DNA of 64,000 nt from JABDMD01 sp965203475. GTDB taxonomy: Bacteria > Pseudomonadota > Gammaproteobacteria > UBA4575. Within the stretch, counting starts at the first letter, position 1. Every line of letters begins with the position of its first letter. The position numbers and the translations under genes were made by a program. The notes beneath the pieces are model-generated. The model was given only the letters and a program-made list of their open reading frames with translations, did no database searches and was not told the DNA's origin. The stretch spans positions 496,001-560,000 of the forward strand of contig OZ241890.1 in the NCBI GenBank assembly GCA_965203475.1, in the 5' to 3' direction. Of this stretch, positions 18,731-27,614 are shown in pieces.

Positions 18731-19084
18731 ATGCCTATTTACGAATATGAGTGTAAAGCTTGTGGTTTTCGCCATGAAGCTTTACAAAAAGTTAGTGATG
18801 GTCCGTTAACGGAATGTCCTAATTGTAATGAAAATTCCTTAAAGAAATTAATTTCTGCGGCAAGCTTTCGTTTAAGTGGTTCAGGTTGGTATGAAACCGA
18901 TTTTAAATCTGACAACAAACGAAATTTAGCCAGAGATGATTCACAGAAAAAGGATACTGCAAAAGAAAATAAAAAAGATTCAAAAAAACCAGACAAAAAA
19001 GTAGATACGAAATCTAGCGCAAAAAGTAGTTCTGATAGCAGTAAAAAATCATCTACAAAAACAACAAAATCCAATAAACGCTGA
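18731..19084 (+). CDS. FmdB-family zinc ribbon protein
   Basis: 117-residue protein. An N-terminal zinc ribbon (MPIYEYECKACGF ... CPNCNE, two CxxC pairs in the first 40 residues) is typical of the FmdB putative regulatory family. From about residue 60 the tail is low complexity, made of lysine, serine, aspartate and threonine. The name comes from a formamidase locus, but family members are widespread and often lie upstream of aspS, as here. Function unproven. Confidence 0.85.
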   Translation: MPIYEYECKACGFRHEALQKVSDGPLTECPNCNENSLKKLISAASFRLSGSGWYETDFKSDNKRNLARDDSQKKDTAKENKKDSKKPDKKVDTKSSAKSSSDSSKKSSTKTTKSNKR

Positions 19085-19208
19085 TATCGGTTTATTTCTA
19101 GATAAAACGTACAATTCGCTTAAAGACCCTATTGCAAGCTGATTAACCAGTCTTTACTATGCCTCGCTTGTTAATTGCAACCGGACCTGTTTCCTAAAAG
19201 ATTTCACT

Positions 19209-20984
19209 ATGCGCACACATTATTGCGGCCAAGTTACAGAAGAGCTGATTGACCAGCAAATTTCGGCATGTGGTTGGGTAAACCGAAGACGTGATCATGG
19301 GGGTGTGATATTTGTAGACTTGCGGGATCGTGAAGGAATACTACAAGTCGTATTTGATCCTGACACACCTGAAATATTTCAAATTGCAGAACAAATTCGC
19401 AATGAATATGTTTTATTTATACAAGGACGAGTGCGTATGCGCCCAGAAGGCACGATTAATCCAGATTTGCCTACAGGGAAAATTGAGGTATTGGCTAAAT
19501 CTCTTGAAGTTTTGAATCCGTCTGATACCCCTCCATTTCAATTAGATGATGAAGATGTACATGAAGAAAATCGACTGAAGTATCGATATGTGGATTTACG
19601 TCGCCCATTGATGCAAGAGAAAATTCGCACTAAAGCAAATGTCGCTCGAGAAATTAGAAACTATTTAGATACAAATGGGTTTTTAGATATCGAGACCCCA
19701 ATACTTACAAAAGCAACACCAGAAGGTGCTAGAGATTACTTAGTTCCAAGTCGTACGCAACCTGGATCATTTTTTGCGCTACCACAATCCCCGCAATTGT
19801 TTAAACAATTACTCATGATGAGTGGTTTTGATCGTTATTACCAAATTGTGCGTTGTTTTCGTGATGAAGATTTAAGGGCCGATCGACAACCTGAATTTAC
19901 ACAACTTGATATCGAGACTTCTTTTTTAACTGAAGATGAAATCATGTCACTTATGGAAGATATGATTCGAGTTTTATTTAAAAAGGTCTGTGGTATCGAC
20001 TTATGTACTCCATTTCCAAAATTGGATTATGCAGATGCTATGTATCGTTATGGAAGTGATAAACCAGACGTAAGAATTCCTCTTGAGTTTATCAATATTA
20101 CAGAATTGATGCAGAATGTTGAGTTTAAAGTTTTCAGCGGGCCCGCAAATGATGACGCAAGTCGTGTTGCTATGCTGAAAATCCCCAACGGTTCTTCTCT
20201 AACCAGAAAAGAAATTGACGATTATACGGAGTTTGTTAGTCAATATGGTGCAAAAGGATTAGCCTATATTAAATGTAACGATGTAAGCAATCTTAAAGAT
20301 GGGTTGCAATCTCCCATACTTAAATTTTTGCCTACGGAAGTTGTTCAACAAATACTTTCACTCTCTAATGCAGAGAATGGAGATCTTTTATTTTTTGGGG
20401 CCGACAAAAAAGAAATTGTGAATGCGGCGCTCGGTGCTTTGCGCGTAAAGCTCGGACACGATTTAAATATGGTTGCGGATGAGTGGAAACCATTGTGGGT
20501 AATAAATTTTCCAATGTTTGAATGGGATGCCGATATCAAACGCTGGTCTGCTTTACATCATCCATTTACTTCACCAACGTGTAGCGCATCTGAATTAAAA
20601 GAAAATCCTAATGATGCTTTATCCTTAGCTTATGACATGGTGCTGAATGGAGTTGAAATAGGGGGTGGTTCGGTACGTATTCACAAACAAGATATGCAAG
20701 CAGCCGTATTTGAAGTTTTGCAGATTAGTCCTGAAGAAGCTGAAGAAAAATTTGGTTTTTTACTGAATGCACTACGCTATGGTGCACCACCACATGGCGG
20801 AATCGCCTTTGGTTTAGATCGGTTAGTAATGTTAATGACAGGAAGTCAATCAATACGAGATGTTATTCCTTTCCCCAAAACACAAAATGCTACCTGTTTA
20901 TTAACAGATGCGCCTACAGAAGTTAGTGAACGTCAGTTAAAAGAGTTACATATTCGGACACGGGTAAAACCGCAATCGAATTAA
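19209..20984 (+). CDS. aspS: Aspartyl-tRNA synthetase
   Basis: Class II synthetase of 591 residues. The OB-fold anticodon-binding domain is at the N-terminus (CGWVNRRRDHGGVIFVDLRDREG). Class II motif 2 is seen as CFRDEDLRADRQPEFTQLD and motif 3 as GGIAFGLDRLVMLMTG, with the bacterial GAD insert between them. Length is normal for the bacterial type (about 590). Whether it is discriminating or also charges tRNA-Asn cannot be read directly. It overlaps the convergent TPR lipoprotein gene by 4 bases. Confidence 0.97.
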   Translation: MRTHYCGQVTEELIDQQISACGWVNRRRDHGGVIFVDLRDREGILQVVFDPDTPEIFQIAEQIRNEYVLFIQGRVRMRPEGTINPDLPTGKIEVLAKSLEVLNPSDTPPFQLDDEDVHEENRLKYRYVDLRRPLMQEKIRTKANVAREIRNYLDTNGFLDIETPILTKATPEGARDYLVPSRTQPGSFFALPQSPQLFKQLLMMSGFDRYYQIVRCFRDEDLRADRQPEFTQLDIETSFLTEDEIMSLMEDMIRVLFKKVCGIDLCTPFPKLDYADAMYRYGSDKPDVRIPLEFINITELMQNVEFKVFSGPANDDASRVAMLKIPNGSSLTRKEIDDYTEFVSQYGAKGLAYIKCNDVSNLKDGLQSPILKFLPTEVVQQILSLSNAENGDLLFFGADKKEIVNAALGALRVKLGHDLNMVADEWKPLWVINFPMFEWDADIKRWSALHHPFTSPTCSASELKENPNDALSLAYDMVLNGVEIGGGSVRIHKQDMQAAVFEVLQISPEEAEEKFGFLLNALRYGAPPHGGIAFGLDRLVMLMTGSQSIRDVIPFPKTQNATCLLTDAPTEVSERQLKELHIRTRVKPQSN

Positions 20985-21823
20985 TAATTTTGATTTTTAT
21001 CTAATTTTTTCCTAGCATCATAAACAGCAGGTTCTGTTCTGATTTTTCCTGTAAATTGCTTGGCTTCTTTTGAATCTGGAAATCGTTGTGCAAGCATCAG
21101 TTTATATTGTGTAGAAAGTTTTTCGTTACCGCTAGCCTGTGCAATTTGCGCACCTAATAGAAGTGTTTTTGGGGTCGGTTGAGCTAGTTTTTCATACTCT
21201 TGTAAAAAGCGCATTGCTTTTTCATAGTCATAAGTGCCGTAATGAATTTTTGCAAGTTGATACCAAGCTACAATAGTATTCGGGTTAATTTTTAATGCCT
21301 TTGCAAAATAGTTGCTTGCTTTAACAACATCAGGAATACCTAGCACACATAATCCAGCATTTGTATAGGCAAGTTCTGGTTGAAGATTATTTTTGTTATG
21401 GGCTGCATTAATAAAAATTTTCTCAGCTTCTAAAGGTTTATCGTTTTTGCATAAAAAACTTGCATAATTCGTTTGTGCAGAAGCATGATTCGGCTCAATT
21501 GATAAGGCACGCTTAAAATAGCGTTCTGCTAAATCTGCCTGGCTATTTTTGGTATAGATTAATCCAGCGACTGTATAGGCATCAGCAGAATCCGGATTTA
21601 TTTGTAAGGCTTTTGTAATTGAGACGAGGGCTTCATCTAATCTATCCGTTTGTAGTAATTGTAAGCTTTGAATGACATAAGCCTCTTCAGGATTGGGTTC
21701 AACTAGTTCATTTGTTTCATTATTAGAAGTACTTGTACATGCAAAAAGTAGGCTCAATGAAAACAGTACACATACCCATGCTACAAACGAATGTTGAATC
21801 GGGTCTCGTAATCTAGATTTCAT
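20981..21823 (-). CDS. TPR lipoprotein, PilF/PilW-like
   Basis: 280-residue protein with a lipoprotein signal (lipobox LLFAC, Cys29) and about six tetratricopeptide repeats. PilF/PilW lipoproteins help localise and assemble the type IV pilus secretin in the outer membrane, and the stretch ASAQTNYASFLCKNDKPLEA through ELAYTNAGLC resembles them closely. No other pilus gene is in this window, so the pilus role is inferred from family similarity alone. Confidence 0.75.
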   Translation of the reverse strand: MKSRLRDPIQHSFVAWVCVLFSLSLLFACTSTSNNETNELVEPNPEEAYVIQSLQLLQTDRLDEALVSITKALQINPDSADAYTVAGLIYTKNSQADLAERYFKRALSIEPNHASAQTNYASFLCKNDKPLEAEKIFINAAHNKNNLQPELAYTNAGLCVLGIPDVVKASNYFAKALKINPNTIVAWYQLAKIHYGTYDYEKAMRFLQEYEKLAQPTPKTLLLGAQIAQASGNEKLSTQYKLMLAQRFPDSKEAKQFTGKIRTEPAVYDARKKLDKNQNY

Positions 21824-21875
21824 AAATTTAAAATATAAATAAAAAGTCCCGAATAGAAGGTATCATTTTATAACT

Positions 21876-22301
21876 ATGGAACATAAACGGCCTGAATCTG
21901 TACTTGTTCTAGTATACACACAACAAGGTGAAGTATTGATGCTACGGCGCAAATTTCCCAATGATTTTTGGCAATCGATCACGGGCAGTCTAGAGTGGGA
22001 TGAAGAACCCATGCAAGCAGCCATTCGCGAATTGGAGGAAGAAACAGGCATTAATAATTGTGACATCAAAGATTGTCATTTTTCACAGACATTTGAAATT
22101 TATTCTATTTGGCGAAAACGTTATGCGCCTGGTGTTACAGAAAATAGAGAGCATGTATTTCGGTTAGAAATTCCTGAAAAAATCGAAATTAAAATTAATC
22201 CCAGAGAGCACGAAGAATATAAATGGGTTTCACGTCAGGAAGCACTAGAAATCGCTTTTTCGCATACGAATCAGGATGCGATTACTCGCTGGGTGCCCTA
22301 G
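21876..22301 (+). CDS. nudB: Dihydroneopterin triphosphate diphosphatase
   Basis: Nudix hydrolase of 141 residues that removes pyrophosphate from dihydroneopterin triphosphate in folate synthesis. The Nudix box is complete (GSLEWDEEPMQAAIRELEEETGI), and the N-terminal KRPESVLVLVYT and C-terminal EHEEYKWVSRQEAL match NudB. The neighbourhood aspS-nudB-yebC-ruvC is the same as in E. coli. Confidence 0.9.
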   Translation: MEHKRPESVLVLVYTQQGEVLMLRRKFPNDFWQSITGSLEWDEEPMQAAIRELEEETGINNCDIKDCHFSQTFEIYSIWRKRYAPGVTENREHVFRLEIPEKIEIKINPREHEEYKWVSRQEALEIAFSHTNQDAITRWVP

Positions 22302-22312
22302 GCAGTATTACC

Positions 22313-22936
22313 ATGCGTGAAGTGGTCGTATGCGTTCATGGCATCTGGATGAAAGGGGTAGTGATGAAACCTATTTCGCGGTATTTAGCTCAGCGTGGGC
22401 ATCAATGCCTGGAATTTTCCTATAAAAGTGTAAGGCGCAGCCCCGCTGAAAATGCAAAATATTTAGCTCAATTTGTCGAGCGAATAGATGCCGAAATTAT
22501 TCATTTTGTGGGCCATAGTCTGGGTGGTATTGTTTTGCTGCACTATTTTCAAATGTTTGAGGCTTATAAACCCGGCAGAGTTGTCATGCTAGGTTCTCCG
22601 GTCGCAGGAAGTGCAGTGGCACGGTTTATATCTAAAAGTAAATTCATAAAAAATAATATGTTAGGAGAAAGTGCTAAGTCTTTACTTGGAGAAATTCCAG
22701 CATGGAATGGCAATCGATCTTTGGCCATCATCGCCGGAACGCATGGAACCGGGATAGGAAAAATCATGGGCGCACCATTAGATCAACCCAATGATGGAAC
22801 CGTTGCTGTCTCAGAAACTCAATTAGCGAATTGCAATTTGCATGTTTGTGTTCCCTATAGCCATACAGGAATGTTGTTAGCCAAGCCGGTAGCGCATGCC
22901 ATCGACGAGTATTTGCGTACGGGATCGATTTCCTGA
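22313..22936 (+). CDS. Alpha/beta hydrolase, lipase/PGAP1-like
   Basis: Serine hydrolase of 207 residues with the nucleophile elbow GHSLGG (FVGHSLGGIVLLHYF) and an N-terminal oxyanion segment VCVHGIWMKG. A catalytic histidine probably lies in PYSHTGML near the C-terminus. The open frame begins at 22223, but that would overlap nudB by 79 bases; the ATG at 22313, just before the hydrophobic strand REVVVCVHG, is the likely start. Substrate unknown; short-chain ester or lipid hydrolysis is only an inference. Confidence 0.75.
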   Translation: MREVVVCVHGIWMKGVVMKPISRYLAQRGHQCLEFSYKSVRRSPAENAKYLAQFVERIDAEIIHFVGHSLGGIVLLHYFQMFEAYKPGRVVMLGSPVAGSAVARFISKSKFIKNNMLGESAKSLLGEIPAWNGNRSLAIIAGTHGTGIGKIMGAPLDQPNDGTVAVSETQLANCNLHVCVPYSHTGMLLAKPVAHAIDEYLRTGSIS

Positions 22937-23009
22937 TCTCCATTAGATTGGTCAACTTAAAGCAGTGATAGTGCTAAAATAGTTCGATTGATTTACTAGA
23001 GGAGAGTCA

Positions 23010-23756
23010 ATGGCTGGTCACAGTAAATGGGCCAATATTCAACACCGTAAAAAAGCTCAAGATGCTAAACGCGGTAAACTATTCACCAGACTCATTCGCG
23101 AAATAACGGTAGCGGCTCGTATGGGCGGGTCCGATGTGGATGCTAATCCACGTTTACGCTTGGCTGTGGATAAGGGGTTGTCTGCAAATATGTCGCGAGA
23201 CACGGTGGAACGTGCCATTAAACGTGGGGCGGGCCAACTCGATGGTGATAGTTATGAAGAAGTTCGTTACGAAGGCTATGGTCCTGGTGGGGCCGCCATA
23301 CTGGTTGATTGCATGACCGATAATCGTAATCGAACTGTGGCCGAAATCCGTCATGCCTTTAGTAAATTCAATGGCAATTTGGGCACTTCAGGATCGGTGG
23401 CCTATATGTTTACCAATGCAGGCGTATTACAGTTTGCACCTGGCACGGATGAAGACAGCGTTATGGAAGCCGCACTAGATTCTGGTGCAGAAGATGTAGT
23501 CACAGCAGATGATACGAGTATCGAAGTGTTAACCACCCCAGAAACATTCATAAGCGTCAAAGAGGGGTTGCAAGCTGTAAATCTCAATCCTGAACAAGCA
23601 GAAGTTACGATGCGAGCCAGTAATACCACCACGCTGTCAGATAAAGAAGGGGAAACTATGTTGAAATTATTGGATGCCCTAGATGAACTGGATGATGTAC
23701 AAAATGTGTATTCCAATGCTGATATCCCTGATTCTGTTTATGAAGCAGTGGCATAG
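23010..23756 (+). CDS. yebC: YebC/PmpR-family protein
   Basis: 248-residue member of the YebC family (MAGHSKWANIQHRKKAQDAKRG at the start, GYGPGGAAILVDCMTDNRNRT in the middle). The family was described as transcription regulators, and recent work links members to relief of ribosome stalling at proline stretches. A strong GAGGAG ribosome-binding site precedes the ATG. It heads the conserved yebC-ruvC-ruvA-ruvB group. Confidence 0.95.
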   Translation: MAGHSKWANIQHRKKAQDAKRGKLFTRLIREITVAARMGGSDVDANPRLRLAVDKGLSANMSRDTVERAIKRGAGQLDGDSYEEVRYEGYGPGGAAILVDCMTDNRNRTVAEIRHAFSKFNGNLGTSGSVAYMFTNAGVLQFAPGTDEDSVMEAALDSGAEDVVTADDTSIEVLTTPETFISVKEGLQAVNLNPEQAEVTMRASNTTTLSDKEGETMLKLLDALDELDDVQNVYSNADIPDSVYEAVA

Positions 23757-23769
23757 TCTCTATACATTT

Positions 23770-24312
23770 ATGTTGGAAACAAACAAAGTTCGTATTTTAG
23801 GAATTGACCCGGGATTACAAATTACAGGTTATGGTGTAATTGAAAGTGATGGGCGTAGCAGCCAGTATCTTCATAGCGGAAACATTCGTGCTAAAAAAAT
23901 TCCTGGCACCACCAATGAGGTCATTGGAATGCCTAAGCGACTAGGGTTAATTTTTCAAAAAATTTCTGATGTCATCGAAGAATTTCGGCCTCATGAAGTT
24001 GCTGTGGAAGAAGTTTTTATTTCACGTAACGCATCTTCTGCATTAAAGCTTGGTCATGCACGTGGCGCTGCGATTAGTGCAGCAGTACATGCTCGAATTC
24101 CTGTTAGTGAATATAGTGCACGTTCGGTGAAACAATCTGTTGTTGGGACGGGCGCCGCTAATAAAGAACAAATTCAACATATGGTTTTACGTTTACTAGG
24201 TTTGCGTGGCGAATTGCAGGCCGATGAGGCAGATGCATTGGCCGTGTGTTTATGTCATGCGCATACAGCTTTGCTTGTGGGTAAAAAAACCTTTATAGAG
24301 ACCTGCGCATGA
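23770..24312 (+). CDS. ruvC: Holliday junction resolvase RuvC
   Basis: Endonuclease that cuts Holliday junctions moved by RuvAB. The first catalytic aspartate is in ILGIDPGLQITGYG near the N-terminus. The glutamate of VAVEEVFISRNASSALKLG and the terminal acidic pair in LQADEADALAVCLCHAH complete the active site. The frame is open from 23683 inside yebC, but the ATG at 23770 gives the usual 180-residue protein. It overlaps ruvA by 4 bases. Confidence 0.95.
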   Translation: MLETNKVRILGIDPGLQITGYGVIESDGRSSQYLHSGNIRAKKIPGTTNEVIGMPKRLGLIFQKISDVIEEFRPHEVAVEEVFISRNASSALKLGHARGAAISAAVHARIPVSEYSARSVKQSVVGTGAANKEQIQHMVLRLLGLRGELQADEADALAVCLCHAHTALLVGKKTFIETCA

Positions 24313-24908
24313 TTGGACGATTGCAGGGTAAAATTCTTGAAAAACATCCGCCATATCTTCTGTTAGATGTACAGGGTGTAGGTTATGAACTTGAAGCCCC
24401 CATGTCGACATTTTATGAGTTACCAGAATGTGGGAAACAGGTGATGTTATATACACACCTTCAGGTACGTGAAGATGCGCATACATTGTATGCATTTAAA
24501 CAAATTTACGATCGAACGATGTTTCGTAACTTATTAAAAGTGAATGGAGTGGGTGCAAAAATGGCGCTCGCCATATTATCGGGTATGGACACACATGCCT
24601 TCGGCGAATGTATACAACATGGAGATATTGATGCCTTGGTACGATTGCCAGGTGTCGGAAAGAAAACTGCAGAACGATTAATCATAGATATGCGGGATCG
24701 CTTAGAAAAAATAAATGGTGTTAGTGCAAGCACAAACGGCGTCAATGGAGCGTCTCGAGAAAAATCCCCGGTTGAAGATGCCGTCTCAGCCTTGATTGCT
24801 TTGGGTTATAAACCAAATGAAGCAAGTCGAATGGTAAGCAGTGTTGATAGCCAAACTGAAAATAGCGAAGACATAATTCGTTTAGCATTAAAAAATAGTT
24901 TGTCTTAA
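24309..24908 (+). CDS. ruvA: Holliday junction branch migration protein RuvA
   Basis: Tetrameric junction-binding subunit of RuvAB. The N-terminal OB domain (MIGRLQGKILEKHPPYLLLDVQGVGYE), the two helix-hairpin-helix motifs (LLKVNGVGAKMALAIL and LVRLPGVGKKTAERLI) and the C-terminal RuvB-binding three-helix domain (VEDAVSALIALGYKPNEA) are all visible in 199 residues. The start is coupled to ruvC; ruvB follows after 39 bases. Confidence 0.96.
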   Translation: MIGRLQGKILEKHPPYLLLDVQGVGYELEAPMSTFYELPECGKQVMLYTHLQVREDAHTLYAFKQIYDRTMFRNLLKVNGVGAKMALAILSGMDTHAFGECIQHGDIDALVRLPGVGKKTAERLIIDMRDRLEKINGVSASTNGVNGASREKSPVEDAVSALIALGYKPNEASRMVSSVDSQTENSEDIIRLALKNSLS

Positions 24909-24947
24909 GTAAGAGTAAAAGTTTTTAGTATCGAACGGAATATAAAC

Positions 24948-26021
24948 ATGGCAGAAGTTGTGACCTCAAGAATTGTAGATACACAAGTCGAAAAAGATGA
25001 AGCGGCTGTTGAGCATGCGATTCGTCCCCGTAGCCTGAATGAGTACATAGGACAAAGCAAAGTTCGAGAGCAAATGGATATATTTATTTCTGCGGCGCGT
25101 CAGCGTAGTGAAGCGTTAGATCATGTATTAATATTTGGGCCGCCTGGTTTGGGTAAGACCACGCTTTCACACATCGTGGCAAATGAGATGCAGGTGAATT
25201 TGCGGCATACCTCAGGACCCGTGTTGGAACGACCTGGGGATTTGGCTGCAATACTTACCAATCTTGAACCAAACGATGTGCTGTTTGTAGATGAAATTCA
25301 CCGTTTGGGTCCTGTAGTTGAAGAGGTTCTGTATCCAGCGATGGAAGATTTTCAATTGGATATTGTGATTGGCGAAGGACCCGCAGCACGTTCTATAAAA
25401 CTCGATTTACCACCTTTTACTCTAGTAGGTGCAACAACACGGGCCGGATTATTAACGTCTCCGCTGCGCGACCGATTTGGAATCGTCCAAAGGTTGGAGT
25501 TTTACACCACAGAAGAACTCACCAAAATAGTTAAACGCTCAGCCAAGATTTTAGAAGTAAATATAAATTCAGATGGTGCGCAACAAATTGCGCGTCGTTC
25601 CCGTGGAACACCTCGCATTGCAAATAGATTATTACGACGCGTGCGAGATTATGCTCAAGTGAAGTCGAATGGAACCATTACCAGTGAAAATGCCAATGCG
25701 GCATTAGATATGTTAAGTGTGGATGAGCATGGATTTGATCATATGGATCGAAGGTTGTTGTTAGCTATCATTGAGAAGTTTGAAGGGGGGCCGGTAGGGG
25801 TAGATAGTTTAGCGGCCGCAATTGGCGAAGAACGTGGCACCATTGAAGATGTTATCGAACCATTTTTAATTTTACAGGGTTTTATGATGCGTACACCGCG
25901 TGGCAGAGTGGCTATGAGTAATGCATACCAACATTTTGGTATAAAAATTCCGCAACATAATTTAGGAAAAATAAAAGAAGCGGATCCAAACGCTGATCTT
26001 TTTACTGAAACTACACAGTAA
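24948..26021 (+). CDS. ruvB: Holliday junction branch migration ATPase RuvB
   Basis: AAA+ motor of the RuvAB branch migration complex, 357 residues. Walker A is FGPPGLGKTTLSH and Walker B is LFVDEIHRLG; sensor 1 lies in LVGATTRAGLLTSPLRDRFG. A winged-helix domain covers the C-terminus (EPFLILQGFMMRTPRGRVA). It follows ruvA and precedes ybgC, as in many gammaproteobacteria. Confidence 0.97.
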   Translation: MAEVVTSRIVDTQVEKDEAAVEHAIRPRSLNEYIGQSKVREQMDIFISAARQRSEALDHVLIFGPPGLGKTTLSHIVANEMQVNLRHTSGPVLERPGDLAAILTNLEPNDVLFVDEIHRLGPVVEEVLYPAMEDFQLDIVIGEGPAARSIKLDLPPFTLVGATTRAGLLTSPLRDRFGIVQRLEFYTTEELTKIVKRSAKILEVNINSDGAQQIARRSRGTPRIANRLLRRVRDYAQVKSNGTITSENANAALDMLSVDEHGFDHMDRRLLLAIIEKFEGGPVGVDSLAAAIGEERGTIEDVIEPFLILQGFMMRTPRGRVAMSNAYQHFGIKIPQHNLGKIKEADPNADLFTETTQ

Positions 26022-26056
26022 GCTGTGACTCAAGTTAAAAAATTCAAAAATAATAA

Positions 26057-26470
26057 ATGAAGCCTTATGTATGGCAGGTGCGCGTGTATTACGAAGACAC
26101 TGATGCCGGTGGAGTCGTGTACTACGCGAATTATTTAAAATTTATGGAGCGCGCTAGAACGGAATGGCTGCGCTCATTCTCAATTGAGCAAAATAACTTG
26201 GTGCAGGAATATAATATTTTGTTTGTTGTAAGATCACTTAACATTCAATATAAAAAGCCAGCAAAATTTAACGATGCTTTGCAGGTTACTGTTGATCTGG
26301 TAGCCATAAGACCGGCGAGTATTTCTTTTCGGCAAGTCATTAGTACAGCTGATGAGCCAGAAAACATTCTTGCAACTGCGGATGTAAACATAGCATGTTT
26401 ACAGGCAGACAGCTTTACACCTCAAGCGATTCCTAAAGAAATTTTTAAGGAAATAAATAGTGCACGTTGA
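26057..26470 (+). CDS. ybgC: Tol-Pal system acyl-CoA thioesterase YbgC
   Basis: Hot-dog-fold thioesterase of 137 residues at the head of the tol-pal cluster. The active-site pattern YYEDTDAGGVVYYANYLKFMERAR places the catalytic aspartate near residue 16. It hydrolyses acyl-CoA thioesters and is associated with phospholipid metabolism at the inner membrane. Its 3' end overlaps the GTG start of tolQ by 11 bases. Confidence 0.93.
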   Translation: MKPYVWQVRVYYEDTDAGGVVYYANYLKFMERARTEWLRSFSIEQNNLVQEYNILFVVRSLNIQYKKPAKFNDALQVTVDLVAIRPASISFRQVISTADEPENILATADVNIACLQADSFTPQAIPKEIFKEINSAR

Positions 26471-27152
26471 TACCAGTGTTATTGGATTAATTAGTAATGC
26501 AAGTTTATTAGTACAACTTGTGATGTTGTTACTACTAGTGGCTTCCGTAATTTCCTGGACCATGATTATTAGTAAATGGAAAATTATTAAAAGTGCGCGC
26601 CGTGATGCTGATAAATTTGAAGATAAATTTTGGTCAGGTACTGATCTTGCGTCTTTATATGAAAAAACACGAATGAAACGTGATCCAGTGGGTATGGAAC
26701 ATATTTTTCTAGCGGGTTTTAAAGAATATGTGCGTTTGCACCGTCAGCAAAAAGTTTCACCCATAGCGATTGCTGATACCGCTTTGCGTTCAATGAAAGT
26801 GGCAATGTCACGTGAAGTCGAAGCGTTAGAACATTATCTGTCATTTTTAGCCACGGTGGGTTCCACTGCCCCTTATATTGGATTGTTTGGCACGGTGTGG
26901 GGCATTATGAATTCGTTTCGTGCGTTGAGTGACGTACAACAAGCAACCTTGTCAGCCGTAGCACCTGGTATTGCTGAAGCCTTAATTGCAACTGCAATGG
27001 GATTATTTGCTGCAATTCCTGCGGTAATTGCCTACAACCGCTATTCTACAGATGTTGAGCGTTTGGTGATTCGCTACGATAATTTTGTTGAAGAATTTAC
27101 AGCTTTATTGCAGCGCCAAGCCTTAACCAAAGACATGGAAGCATCTACCTAG
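26460..27152 (+). CDS. tolQ: Tol-Pal inner-membrane proton channel subunit TolQ
   Basis: MotA/ExbB-type protein of 230 residues that forms the proton channel with TolR and energises TolA. A first membrane segment (about residues 15-37), the cytoplasmic loop beginning DKFEDKFWSG, and two C-terminal membrane helices (TVGSTAPYIGLFGTVWGIM and LIATAMGLFAAIPAVIAYN) are visible. The start is a GTG inside the end of ybgC. Confidence 0.95.
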   Translation: MHVDTSVIGLISNASLLVQLVMLLLLVASVISWTMIISKWKIIKSARRDADKFEDKFWSGTDLASLYEKTRMKRDPVGMEHIFLAGFKEYVRLHRQQKVSPIAIADTALRSMKVAMSREVEALEHYLSFLATVGSTAPYIGLFGTVWGIMNSFRALSDVQQATLSAVAPGIAEALIATAMGLFAAIPAVIAYNRYSTDVERLVIRYDNFVEEFTALLQRQALTKDMEAST

Positions 27153-27162
27153 GGGAACCATT

Positions 27163-27609
27163 TTGGCCTATACCGGAATTCGTCGACGTAAACGCATGTC
27201 AGAAATCAACGTAGTGCCCTATGTTGATGTAACGTTGGTATTGCTAGTCATTTTTATGGTGACGGCGCCTTTATTTCATCAGGGAGTCGAAGTGCAATTG
27301 CCCAGTGCACCTTCGGATCCATTGGAAAAAACAGATGAAAATCAAGAGCCTTTGATTATTTCCGTGGATCAGACCGGGCAAGTATTTGTTAATAAATCTG
27401 GCTCTCCAAAAAATCCAGTACCCGATGAAAATTTTAGAAACCAAATACAGGAAATCCTATCTAAGGAACAAGGCAGTCCAATTTATGTGCGCGGTGATAA
27501 GGATGTCGATTATGGTCGAGTAGTGACGGTAATGGTGATGTTACAAGATGCAGGCGCGGAAAATGTTGGATTGATTACGGATCCTGCAATTGAAGAGATT
27601 AAAAATTAG
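27163..27609 (+). CDS. tolR: Tol-Pal inner-membrane protein TolR
   Basis: ExbD-type protein of 148 residues. The proton-carrying aspartate lies in the single membrane helix (INVVPYVDVTLVLLVIFMVTAP); the periplasmic domain follows. The start codon is TTG at 27163, supported by AGGGGA just upstream and by the conserved RRRKRMSEINVVPY. It sits 10 bases after tolQ. Confidence 0.95.
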   Translation: MAYTGIRRRKRMSEINVVPYVDVTLVLLVIFMVTAPLFHQGVEVQLPSAPSDPLEKTDENQEPLIISVDQTGQVFVNKSGSPKNPVPDENFRNQIQEILSKEQGSPIYVRGDKDVDYGRVVTVMVMLQDAGAENVGLITDPAIEEIKN

Positions 27610-27614
27610 TTGCT